Shown here piece after piece: positions 35,084-43,080 of a stretch of DNA of 64,000 nucleotides (the stretch's first letter is position 1; each line of letters starts with the position of its first letter). Origin of the DNA: Cryobacterium frigoriphilum (GTDB lineage Bacteria > Actinomycetota > Actinomycetes > Actinomycetales > Microbacteriaceae); contig NZ_SOHE01000053.1 in assembly GCF_004403305.1 (NCBI RefSeq), positions 268,994 to 332,993 on the forward strand, given 5' to 3'. The notes beneath the pieces were generated by a model, which made no database searches, had not been told where the DNA came from, and saw only the letters and a list, made by a program, of their open reading frames with translations. The position numbers were made by a program, and so were the translations under genes.

Positions 35084-36549
35084 TCCGCCGCCTCGCTCGC
35101 CTCGCGGCGTGTCTCGCGCTGGCCGTCGTGCTCGCCGGGTGCAGTCTGCTGGTTCCTACGGCGCCCGAATCCGTGACCACCGCGGTTGACGACGCCGTCG
35201 ACGCGATCCGCGCGACCGCCGGCGTGAGGTCGGTGAGGGCGGACGTCTCACCGCTCGAGCACTCGGCATTTGCCGCCCTGAACGACTTCTGGACCGCGTC
35301 CATCGAGGTGACGACCGAAGCGGATGCCGCCGACTTCGGTTCGCTGGCCGAAACGGTCGCGGGCCACGTCGCATCCGCTCGAGCGAGCGTGGACGCAACG
35401 GCAATCGTGCGGTTACCGGCCACCGACACGGACGCCGACACTGCGCTCGTTCTCCATCCGAGCGAGGCGGTGGGGATGACGACCCGCGAGATGGCCAGCA
35501 CGGCGGCTCAGGAAACGGCCGGGGAGCTGGCCGACGCGGCCCTGACGCTGCGGCACCTCGAGCAGGCCAGTACGGTCAGGGTGGCGGACAGCGCACCGTC
35601 GGCGACCGTCACGGTGACGTCCCCGGATGCGCTGAGCGCCGCGATCACCGAACTGCGAACGCTCCCGCAATTCGGCACTGGTGCGCTGGCGGCCGTGACA
35701 CTGGCGGCGCGGGCCCCCTCGGGCACCACGAGCAGCGTGACCGCGTCGACCACCTTTCCCTCCTCCGGCCTCGCGGAGGTCCTGGGCGAGCTTGCGGCCG
35801 AGACCCACGTTGACGACCTGGCCTACGACGGACAACCTGACAATTTCACTGGCGACACCTGGCGGCCGACCCTGCGGGTACAGGCCGACTCACCGCAGAG
35901 CGCACGCACGATCACGCAACTTCTCACGGGCCTCGAGCCCGCGCAGGCGGCGGGCGAGCCCCGGGCATCGTTCTCCGTGTTCGCCCCGAACGCCGACGCG
36001 ACGAACGAGCACATCTTCGAGCGGACCGGTTTCCTCGGTCTGGCGCTGGGCTCGCCGGAGCCCGACGACGCCCTCGAGGCCCCGCAGCCCGAGCCCGAAG
36101 CGACGGAGACCGCCCCCGGCGACGCGATCCCCGAAGCCTCTCCCGGCGTCGTGGCATTAGCCCCGGAAGCGGCGTCACGGCGGCTGCAATCGGATCTGCT
36201 GCGGGTGACCGAACTTCTCGACGCAGCGGGCGACACGGCCGGCATCCGCGGCACGGCGGCCGTGGCCCTCACCGCCTGCGACGCCGGGACGGGCGAGCAC
36301 GTCTCTGGTTCTGTGCTGCTGCCGATCTTCGAGATCACCGACAGCGCGCAAGCGCCCTTCGACGCCGTCGCGCGGTCGTGGAATCGGCAGGGTTTTGATG
36401 CCACCGACCGGGGGATGGGCACCGACATCTATACCCCGCGGGATCCGTCGAATACCGACGCCTCGGACAGCCTGCGGAGGCTGACCCTCCGCGGCACCGC
36501 GGAGGGCCTGTCGATCAGCGCCGAGTCGGTCTGCGTCATCTCCGGCTGA
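35083..36549 (+). CDS. putative lipoprotein of unknown function, non-canonical start
   Basis: From the first allowed start (GTG 35128) the protein would begin MLAGCSLL, leaving a lipobox with no signal peptide. Reading upstream in frame gives IRRLARLAACLALAVVLAGC, a complete lipoprotein signal with a twin-basic N-region, h-region and lipobox. The first codon of this segment, ATC at 35083, overlaps the rsgA stop as TGATC, exactly where TGATG would be expected; CTG at 35080 is the alternative. The ~470-residue mature part has no domain I recognise. It is Ala/Thr-rich with an acidic P/E stretch at about residues 310-340. Probably surface-exposed. Confidence 0.6.
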   Translation: MRRLARLAACLALAVVLAGCSLLVPTAPESVTTAVDDAVDAIRATAGVRSVRADVSPLEHSAFAALNDFWTASIEVTTEADAADFGSLAETVAGHVASARASVDATAIVRLPATDTDADTALVLHPSEAVGMTTREMASTAAQETAGELADAALTLRHLEQASTVRVADSAPSATVTVTSPDALSAAITELRTLPQFGTGALAAVTLAARAPSGTTSSVTASTTFPSSGLAEVLGELAAETHVDDLAYDGQPDNFTGDTWRPTLRVQADSPQSARTITQLLTGLEPAQAAGEPRASFSVFAPNADATNEHIFERTGFLGLALGSPEPDDALEAPQPEPEATETAPGDAIPEASPGVVALAPEAASRRLQSDLLRVTELLDAAGDTAGIRGTAAVALTACDAGTGEHVSGSVLLPIFEITDSAQAPFDAVARSWNRQGFDATDRGMGTDIYTPRDPSNTDASDSLRRLTLRGTAEGLSISAESVCVISG

Positions 36550-36607
36550 GCGGCCCGGTCTCCGGCCCCGGCTGAGCATCCGCTGCACGAGCGGCTAGCG
36601 TGGAGTC

Positions 36608-37087
36608 ATGACGGATTCACTACGGCTTGCGGCCGGCGACACGGCCCCCCAGTTCACCCTGACCGACCAGGACGGGGCATCCGTCTCGCTTGCCGATTAC
36701 GCGGGCACGAAGGTCGTGGTGTATTTCTACCCGGCCGCGATGACGCCCGGTTGCACGAAGCAGGCGTGTGATTTTCGCGACAACCTCGGGTCTCTCGCCT
36801 CGGCCGGATATCAGGTGCTCGGACTGTCCAAGGACAGCCCCGCCAAGCTCAAGCAGTTTCAGGAGCTCGACGCGGTCAACTTTCCGCTGCTGAGCGACAC
36901 CGCCCTCGACGTGCACAAGGCCTACGGCGCCTGGGGCGAGAAGAACCTCTACGGCAAGGTCGTGACCGGGGTACTGCGGTCAACCTTCGTCATCGATGAG
37001 GCCGGACTCGTGCAGCTCGCCCTGTACAACGTGAAGGCCACGGGCCATGTCGCGAGCCTGCGCAGGAAACTCGGCATCGACGCCTGA
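36608..37087 (+). CDS. bcp: thioredoxin-dependent peroxiredoxin, Bcp/PrxQ type
   Basis: A 159-residue peroxiredoxin that reduces peroxides with thioredoxin. The peroxidatic cysteine is Cys49 in TPGCTKQACDF and Cys54 is the resolving cysteine, the five-residue spacing of the 2-Cys PrxQ group. VVVYFYPAAMTPGC and the FVIDEAGLV strand fit. It is 59 bases downstream of the lipoprotein gene and may be in its operon. Nearness to sigR/rsrA agrees with a thiol-stress role, but I see no SigR promoter. Confidence 0.93.
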   Translation: MTDSLRLAAGDTAPQFTLTDQDGASVSLADYAGTKVVVYFYPAAMTPGCTKQACDFRDNLGSLASAGYQVLGLSKDSPAKLKQFQELDAVNFPLLSDTALDVHKAYGAWGEKNLYGKVVTGVLRSTFVIDEAGLVQLALYNVKATGHVASLRRKLGIDA

Positions 37088-37204
37088 GGCGCGGCCCGGC
37101 GCCGTGCGGGCGCTGGCAGGGCACGTGCGGGGCGCGGATGGGGCGCGGATGAAACACTGACGCTCCGCGCGGCGGGTCCGAATGGGTTTTGCGCGGAACG
37201 GGCT

Positions 37205-37669
37205 TCAGTCCCGGTCGTCGGGTTCGTCTGGGTACAGCGCAACCGGACTCGTCGCCGCGACCACCGCGCGGGTGAACAGCAACCCGATCACGAGCAGCGA
37301 CGGAGCCAGCAGCGCCCAGCCCACGTCGGGTCGGGCGTAGACCCCCTGGAACGCTCCGATGGCAACCATGATCTGCACGAGTTGCCAGGTCAGCGCGCCG
37401 CCACGGGTCCAGGACCGGCGACGCGGCAGGTTGAACGCGATGAAGCTGACCCACAGCGCGGCGAGGGCCGAGAGACCGAGAAGGGCGAAAGCCCCGCCGA
37501 GCGAGGTCGGCGTTTCGGTGAGCAGCTCAATCACGAGCCAGGCCGTCACGCCCCACAGCAGCAGCGCTTCGAGCCACAGAATAGCGGTGACAATGCGCAG
37601 GCCAAACCCACTACGAGGCGCGGGGGCCGCGGAACCGGCGTCGGCGTCGCCGGATGACTGGCTGTTCAC
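37205..37669 (-). CDS. small four-helix membrane protein, unknown function
   Basis: A 154-residue protein with a polar N-terminus (about 20 residues), four likely membrane helices (about 25-50, 58-78, 92-110, 118-135) and an acidic C-terminus (DEPDDRD). I do not recognise a named family. It is a single gene transcribed towards bcp; the promoter probably lies in the AT-rich stretch 37670-37730. Confidence 0.7.
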   Translation of the reverse strand: MNSQSSGDADAGSAAPAPRSGFGLRIVTAILWLEALLLWGVTAWLVIELLTETPTSLGGAFALLGLSALAALWVSFIAFNLPRRRSWTRGGALTWQLVQIMVAIGAFQGVYARPDVGWALLAPSLLVIGLLFTRAVVAATSPVALYPDEPDDRD

Positions 37670-37949
37670 AGAGAAATCCCATACAAAACTATTGATTTGA
37701 TTCTTCTATTATGGGACTATATTCATAGCCCGGTTGACGCTCACAGGGACGTGAGCAGATCACCAGCACAGCCACTACAGCCACACGGACTCTGTTTATC
37801 ATCCGTTAACAGCCACAACTGTTGACAACACAGGCCGCTGTCGTTGCAGTGGCTTCTTCGTGCGCCGATCCACACGGTTTTTTCCTCCGACCGGGCCCCG
37901 CAACTCTGGCCATTCGGCCGTGCACCCCACGCAATAAAGGAGCAATTCA
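37670..37949. promoter_or_regulatory. regulatory gap between the membrane protein gene and whiB1
   Basis: AT-rich from 37670 to 37730, unusual for this genome, with TATAGT-like boxes on the minus strand. Towards whiB1 there are inverted repeats: GCTCAC/GTGAGC (37739-37744, 37751-37756), GTGA-N5-TCAC (37751-37763) and GTTAACAG/CTGTTGAC (37805-37812, 37819-37826), the last containing a TTGACA -35-like hexamer at 37822. Several regulators probably bind. The GTGA/TCAC spacing is one short of the CRP consensus that controls mycobacterial whiB1, so I do not call it a CRP site. Confidence 0.45.
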
Positions 37950-38198
37950 ATGGACTGGCGCGACAAAGCTGCCTGCTTGACCGCAGACCCCGAGCTCTTC
38001 TTCCCGGTCGGCAACACCGGTCCCGCTGTGGACCAGATCGAAAAGGCAAAGTCCGTCTGCGCCCGCTGCAACGTCACCGAGGTGTGCCTGCAGTACGCGC
38101 TCGAGACCGGTCAGGACTCCGGAGTCTGGGGCGGCCTCAGCGAAGACGAGCGTCGTGCCCTCAAGCGCCGCGCCGCCCGCGCCCGCCGCGCCTCCTAG
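37950..38198 (+). CDS. whiB1: WhiB1-type iron-sulfur transcription factor
   Basis: An 82-residue Wbl protein. The four cluster cysteines are Cys9, Cys37, Cys40 and Cys46, the GVWGGLSEDERRALKRR turn and basic tail follow. N-terminal MDWRDKAACLTADPELFFPVG closely matches mycobacterial WhiB1, an essential NO-sensitive [4Fe-4S] protein that binds the primary sigma factor. An AAGGAG site precedes the ATG. The convergent pdtaS neighbour is shared with mycobacteria. A terminator follows at 38223-38258. Confidence 0.95.
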   Translation: MDWRDKAACLTADPELFFPVGNTGPAVDQIEKAKSVCARCNVTEVCLQYALETGQDSGVWGGLSEDERRALKRRAARARRAS

Positions 38199-38222
38199 CA
38201 CCGCACCCTGTAGCCAGTCGCT

Positions 38223-38258
38223 GCCAGCCCGTTCGGGCCGGCGCCGGCTGGTTTTTTG
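38223..38258 (+). terminator. intrinsic terminator after whiB1
   Basis: GCCAGCC (38223-38229) pairs with GGCTGG (38246-38251), with extra GC pairing inside, followed by a run of six T. It lies 25 bases beyond the whiB1 stop. Confidence 0.8.
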
Positions 38259-38289
38259 GTACCCGGGCGTCGGCATCCATCACTCAGAG

Positions 38290-38580
38290 CCACGCACCAG
38301 GCCGCGCCACGCGGGGTGAGCCCGGGACTCGTGCCCCTGCGCGGGTCCTGCGCCACCCCACCCACGGCCTCTCCCCGAGGTGCGCGGGTGCTGCGCCGCT
38401 GCGCGGTAGGCGTGCCACCCGCGCAGCGGCGCACTACCCGCGCAACGCATCAGGCCAGCCCCGACACCCCCGCTCCGCGGGTGCTGCGCCGCTACGCGGG
38501 ACTTGCGCCGTGCGTCGTCGCTGAGCACGCTGCAAGCATCGCTGCCACTCATCCCGGGCCGGCGACCGGTTCGCAATAAC
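38290..38580. repeat. intergenic palindromic repeat cluster, family A locus 3
   Basis: The best unit has arms 38382-38411 and 38414-38443 (26 of 30 matches, two-base centre). Part units are at about 38335-38360 and 38480-38500 (GGGTGCTGCGCCGCTACGCG). The 465-base gap between the convergent whiB1 and pdtaS genes contains this cluster and the terminator; I see no gene. Confidence 0.7.
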
Positions 38581-38662
38581 CGGGGGCCAGCATCCGCTGC
38601 CCGCGTGAACGAGGACATGCCCGTCAGGCGGCGTCGAGCGGATGCCGTGCTCGGCCCTGGCG

Positions 38663-40156
38663 CTAGCCTTCCTGCATGAAGCGCAACGGAATCTCGATCG
38701 TGACCTCGGTGCCGCTGCCCATCATGGTGTGCCAGTCGATGGTGCCGCCGAGTTCCCCCTGGATCAGGGTGCGCACGATCTGGGTACCGAGGCCCGAGCC
38801 GACCTTGCCCTCCGGCAGGCCCGCTCCGGTGTCGCGCACGAGCACGGTGAGGGTCTCGGCGCTGCGGTGTGCCTCGATCGAGACCTCGCCCTCACGCCCG
38901 GCGAGACCGTGCTCGACGGCGTTGGTGACGAGTTCGGTGAGCACGAGCGCGAGGGGGGTCGCGTAGGCACTCGGCAGGGTGCCGAAGCTGCCGGACGACT
39001 TCGGATGCACGGTCGTGTTGTGGGCCGAGGCGACCTCGACGGTCAGCAGCAGCACCCGTTCAAAGACCGCGTCGAAGTCGACGATCTGGCTGAGGCCTTC
39101 GGAGAGGGTATCGTGCACAACAGCGATTGCCGCGACCCGACGCATGGCCTGGGTGAGCGCCTCGCGAGCGGTGTCGGAGTGGGTGCGCCTGGCCTGGATG
39201 CGCAGCAGCGAGGCGACCGTCTGCAGGTTGTTCTTCACCCGGTGGTGAATCTCCCGAATGGTCGCGTCCTTGGTGATGAGTTCACGTTCCTGATGGCGCA
39301 GTTCCGTGACGTCACGGGAGAGCACGATGGCTCCGGTGCGCTGTCCGCGGTTGCGAATCGGAATCGCCCGCAGCGACACCGTCACTCCGCGAGCCTCAAT
39401 GTCGGTGCGCCACGGGGCACGTCCGGTGACCACGAGCGGCAGCGATTCGTCGACGACGGCGGTGCCGGTGAGCAGACCGGTCGTCACCTCGGCGAGGGAC
39501 TCGCCTTCGAGCTCATCGGGGAAGCCCATGCGGTTGAACGCGGAGAGGGCGTTGGGGCTCGCGAAGGTGGTGACCCCGTCGACGTCGAGCCGGATGAGGC
39601 CGTCCGAGGCGCGCGGGGCGCCTCGGCGCGGGCCGGTCGGGGCTCCGAGGTCGGGAAAGTCACCCGAGGCGATCATGTCGAACAGGTCGTTCGCACAGTC
39701 GTTGAAGGTGAGTTCCTGGCGGCTGGGGGTGCGCGCCTCACTCAGGTTGGTGTGCCGGGTCAGTACCGCCACGGGCACCTCGGCGACCTGGGAACCGGCG
39801 GAGCTCAGGCGACGCAGCACCGGGATGGCGCGCACGCGGGTCGGAGTCTCCTCGTACCAGTCGGGCGCCGTGGTGTCGACGATCTTGGCGGTGTCAAAGG
39901 CCTGGGTGACCTGCTGGCGCCACTCCACCTTGATGTTCTGACCGACGAAGTCGCGGTAGAACAGCGTGGCGGCACTCGACGGGCGCGCGTGCGCGACGGC
40001 GACGAAGCTGCCGCTTTCGCTCGGCACCCACACGACGATGTCGGCGAAGGCGAGGTCGGCGAGCAGCTGGCCGTCGGCGACGAGCATGTGCAGCCAGTCG
40101 ACGTCTTCGGCGGTGCTGCGGCCCTGGGCTAGTACGAGATCACTGAGAGTCGACAC
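38663..40156 (-). CDS. pdtaS: sensor histidine kinase PdtaS
   Basis: A 497-residue soluble kinase with an N-terminal GAF-like domain (about 1-150), a PAS domain (about 185-290) and a HisKA_2/HWE-like catalytic part. The phospho-acceptor histidine is in EIHHRVKNNLQTVASLLRIQARR, the N-box is LVLTELVTNAVEHG and the G-boxes are DTGAGLPEG and GSGLGTQIVRTL. There are no membrane helices. In mycobacteria PdtaS acts with the ANTAR-type RNA-binding regulator PdtaR; no such gene is in this window. Convergent placement with whiB1 matches mycobacteria. Confidence 0.93.
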   Translation of the reverse strand: MSTLSDLVLAQGRSTAEDVDWLHMLVADGQLLADLAFADIVVWVPSESGSFVAVAHARPSSAATLFYRDFVGQNIKVEWRQQVTQAFDTAKIVDTTAPDWYEETPTRVRAIPVLRRLSSAGSQVAEVPVAVLTRHTNLSEARTPSRQELTFNDCANDLFDMIASGDFPDLGAPTGPRRGAPRASDGLIRLDVDGVTTFASPNALSAFNRMGFPDELEGESLAEVTTGLLTGTAVVDESLPLVVTGRAPWRTDIEARGVTVSLRAIPIRNRGQRTGAIVLSRDVTELRHQERELITKDATIREIHHRVKNNLQTVASLLRIQARRTHSDTAREALTQAMRRVAAIAVVHDTLSEGLSQIVDFDAVFERVLLLTVEVASAHNTTVHPKSSGSFGTLPSAYATPLALVLTELVTNAVEHGLAGREGEVSIEAHRSAETLTVLVRDTGAGLPEGKVGSGLGTQIVRTLIQGELGGTIDWHTMMGSGTEVTIEIPLRFMQEG

Positions 40157-40228
40157 ATCCTGTAGCCTACGGGACGCCCCGCAGCCCCCCGAGCGCGCCG
40201 CCCCACCGCGACTCGTGACCCGAGCCGC

Positions 40229-41065
40229 TCAGACGTGGTCGCTGCCCTCATGCACCAGGTCTGCGATCATCCGCTTCACGGCGTTGAATTCGAGCGACGA
40301 CGGATCCCGGTCGTCGCCCAGATTCACGGGTACGATCTGGCGGATGTGCCCCGGCACGCCGTGCGCCGCTCCCCCGGTCATCACGACGACACGGTCGGCG
40401 AGGTAGACGGCCTCCTCGATGCTGTGCGTCACGAACACGATCGTGGCCGCGTTGGCCCGATGGATGCGACGCAGCTCGGTCTGCAGCTCGGTGCGGGTGA
40501 GTGCGTCCAGGGCCCCGAAGGGTTCGTCCATCAGCAGCACGGCGGGGTCGTTGGCGAGTACCCGTGCGATCGCCACCCGCTGTTGCATCCCACCGGAGAG
40601 TTGGCCGGGAAACTTGCTGGCCGAGCGCGTCAGCCCCACCAGCTCGAGAAAGTGGTCGGCCGCCCGGCGGGCATCGCGGCGGCCGACACCGTGCTGCCGC
40701 GGCCCGTAGGCGACGTTCTCCCGCACGGTCAGCCAGGGAAAGAGACCGTAGTCCTGAAACACCACGCCACGGTCGGAGCCGGGGCCGGTGACCGGGGCGC
40801 CTGCCACCAACACGGTTCCGGTGCTGGGCTTCTCGAAGCCGGCGAGGATGCGCAGGAGCGTGCTCTTGCCGCATCCGCTCGCGCCGACGATCGCGACGAA
40901 TTCCCCCGACGCAACGTCGAGGGTCACGTCGTTCATCGCCATGACTTCGTGACCGGGCAGCCCGTAGCTCTTGGACAGGCCGGAGATGCCGATGTCGGAC
41001 TGGCGTTCGGGGCGGCTCAGGGTCGCGGCGGCGGCAGTGCTCACGGTGGACTCACTCTCTCTCAT
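40229..41065 (-). CDS. ABC transporter ATPase, nitrate/taurine/sulfonate type
   Basis: A 278-residue ATPase of the SsuB/TauB/NrtD group. Walker A GASGCGKST at about residue 78, Q-loop VFQDYGLFPW, signature LSGGMQQRVAIARVL, Walker B VLLMDEPFGALD and the switch THSIEEAVYLADR are intact. It starts at ATG 41065, 13 bases beyond the permease gene, as last gene of the SBP-permease-ATPase operon. The substrate is not determined by these motifs. Confidence 0.92.
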   Translation of the reverse strand: MRESESTVSTAAAATLSRPERQSDIGISGLSKSYGLPGHEVMAMNDVTLDVASGEFVAIVGASGCGKSTLLRILAGFEKPSTGTVLVAGAPVTGPGSDRGVVFQDYGLFPWLTVRENVAYGPRQHGVGRRDARRAADHFLELVGLTRSASKFPGQLSGGMQQRVAIARVLANDPAVLLMDEPFGALDALTRTELQTELRRIHRANAATIVFVTHSIEEAVYLADRVVVMTGGAAHGVPGHIRQIVPVNLGDDRDPSSLEFNAVKRMIADLVHEGSDHV

Positions 41066-41078
41066 CGTTGGCTCGCTC

Positions 41079-41906
41079 TCACTTCATCAGCGGGCGCCCG
41101 CGAAACGCGAGCTGAAACAGCCAGACCAGCAGTCGGTCGGAGAGGTAGCCGGCCAGTCCGATGCAGATCATGCCGACCACGATCAGGTCGGTGCGCACGA
41201 TGTCGCGGGCGAGGCTGATCGTGGCGCCGAGGCCGACCCGGACGCCGACGGTCTCGCCGAGCACGAGCACGACCCAGGCGAGCCCGAGACCGATGCGCAG
41301 CCCGTTGATGATCGCGGGGGCGGATGCGGGAACCACGACCTGATACAGGATGCGCAGCGGGTTGCTGCCGAGCATCTGGGCGCCCTCGATGAGGCGTGGC
41401 GGCACCTGACGGGCGCCGCTGATCGTGCCGAGAACGATCGGGAAGAAGGCGGACAGGGTGATGAGAAAGATCGTCGCCTGGTCGCCGATGCCGATCAGCA
41501 GGGCGACGAGCGGCACCCACGCCGTCGCGGGGATGGGCCGCAGCAGGTTGATGAGAGCGTCGAACAGCGAGTTGACAACGTAGAACCGGCCCATGAAGAT
41601 GCCGAGCGGAATCGCCAGCACCGCGGCGAGCGCGAAGCCGGCCCCGACCCGGCCCAGGCTCGCCCCGAGGTTGACCCACAGCTCACCGCTGAAGGCATCG
41701 TTGCGCAGCCCGCCGAAGGCGAAGTCCCACAGGCTCACCGCGACGTCGGCGGGGTAGGGCAGAAACCCCATCCGGATACCGAAGAGCAGCTCCCACTGGT
41801 GGGTGACCCCGAAATGCCAGAGCACGACGACGAGCACCGGCACCGGGATACCGAGCAGAACCGTGCGCGTGAGGCCCTGGCCGGGCGCCCGAGTGCGGGT
41901 TGACAT
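41079..41906 (-). CDS. ABC transporter permease, nitrate/taurine/sulfonate type
   Basis: A 275-residue permease with about six helices and the BPD_transp_1 EAA-type loop (ARQVPPRLIEGAQMLGSNPLRILYQVVVPASAPAIINGLRIGLG). IPATAWVPLVALLIGIGDQATIFLI is typical of SsuC/TauC proteins. The ATG is four bases beyond the stop of the substrate-binding protein gene. Confidence 0.92.
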   Translation of the reverse strand: MSTRTRAPGQGLTRTVLLGIPVPVLVVVLWHFGVTHQWELLFGIRMGFLPYPADVAVSLWDFAFGGLRNDAFSGELWVNLGASLGRVGAGFALAAVLAIPLGIFMGRFYVVNSLFDALINLLRPIPATAWVPLVALLIGIGDQATIFLITLSAFFPIVLGTISGARQVPPRLIEGAQMLGSNPLRILYQVVVPASAPAIINGLRIGLGLAWVVLVLGETVGVRVGLGATISLARDIVRTDLIVVGMICIGLAGYLSDRLLVWLFQLAFRGRPLMK

Positions 41907-41912
41907 GCCGGC

Positions 41913-42893
41913 TTACGCGGTCGGGATGTTCTCGGCGAACGTGGTGTCGACCAGGTCGGCGACCGTCGGCGCTGCCTCGATCAGGCCAAGCCCGAGCATC
42001 TCGGTGGCGAGCACGGCGAGCTGGTCCTGGTACTCGACGGGCAGGTCGGCGCGCATCCAGAAGTTGTCGAGGGCCGACTCGAGCACGGCCTGGTCGCCGC
42101 CGAAGGTGTCCACCATCTCGGTGAGCCACTCGGTCTGGTTCGCCACCATGTAGTCGATCGTGTCGCTGTGGGTGTCGACGACACTCTGCACGAGTTCGGG
42201 GTCGGAGTCGATCAGTTCCTGCGTCGTCACGAGGCCGATGTTGACCTTGCCGACCGGGGTGTCGTAGACGTCGGCGAGTTCGTGGCCACCGTTCTGCAGG
42301 GCGATGGATGCCCCGATCTCGACCCCGAAAAAGGCGTCGACGCTGCCGGTGGCGAAGGCGCTCGCCATGTCGGGCACGGGCACCACCACGAGGTCGAGGT
42401 CGTCGGGATCGATGCCGGCGTCGGCCAGAATCAGCCGCATCACGACCTCCTGGGCGCTGCCCTGAATGTAGCCGACGGTCTTGCCGACGAGGTCGTCGAG
42501 GGTGTCGATGCTGTCGTTGCCGATGAATCCGCTGCCGCCGTCGGCGGCCGACGCCACGATCTTGAGTTCGCGGCCCTGCGCGATCGAGGAGATCGTGGGG
42601 GTGACGCCGGTGATGGCGAAGTCGACGGCACCGCTGATCAGGGCGTCATTCAGGGCGGGCGTGGTGTCGAGGGTGACGACCTCGTAGGTGACCCCGTCGG
42701 CCGCGAAATCTTCGTAGAGAAACGGCTGGTAGAAGTGCGGCTGGCCCCGCAGGGTGCCGATGGTGACCGTGCTGGCGCCATCGGCGGCCTGGGCGTCAGC
42801 GCCGGTCGTGCTGGCGGCGCATCCGCTCAGCGAGAACAGAGAGACGGCGACGAGCGAGGAAGCGACCAGCAGGCGGGTACGGAGCGGATTCAT
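41913..42893 (-). CDS. ABC transporter substrate-binding lipoprotein, NMT1/SsuA-like
   Basis: About 326 residues with a lipoprotein signal (MNPLRTRLLVASSLVAVSLF, lipobox LSGC). The mature part has the NMT1/THI5-like fold: TIGTLRGQPHFYQPFLYEDF, then DTTPALNDALISGAVDFAITG and GSVDAFFGVE. These proteins carry aliphatic sulfonates, taurine, nitrate or pyrimidine precursors; no catabolic neighbour (monooxygenase, sulfatase) helps choose. ATG 42893 is preferred over an upstream TTG because it starts the signal peptide. The operon interrupts the synteny seen in mycobacteria between pdtaS and the Rv3235-like gene. Confidence 0.88.
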   Translation of the reverse strand: MNPLRTRLLVASSLVAVSLFSLSGCAASTTGADAQAADGASTVTIGTLRGQPHFYQPFLYEDFAADGVTYEVVTLDTTPALNDALISGAVDFAITGVTPTISSIAQGRELKIVASAADGGSGFIGNDSIDTLDDLVGKTVGYIQGSAQEVVMRLILADAGIDPDDLDLVVVPVPDMASAFATGSVDAFFGVEIGASIALQNGGHELADVYDTPVGKVNIGLVTTQELIDSDPELVQSVVDTHSDTIDYMVANQTEWLTEMVDTFGGDQAVLESALDNFWMRADLPVEYQDQLAVLATEMLGLGLIEAAPTVADLVDTTFAENIPTA

Positions 42894-43080
42894 ATCCGCA
42901 GTCTCGGGCAGCGCCCGCGGCCGTGTCAAAACGATACCTAGCCAGGTTAGCGATTGTGTCGATCGGGTTTCGTGAAGATGACGGTCACATTTCAGGCACG
43001 TTTCGTGCAGGTCACGGCATGGTCACGGCGCGGCTCTCGCGGCGATCTGAGCCGCGCACGGTCACCGCAACCGTCGGATA

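Noticed and set aside
37751..37763. CRP binding site at whiB1
   Set aside because: The half-sites are five bases apart instead of six and the outer T/A bases are missing.
38290..38580. Structured non-coding RNA gene
   Set aside because: The palindromes match other intergenic loci, which fits a repeat family better than a single RNA gene.
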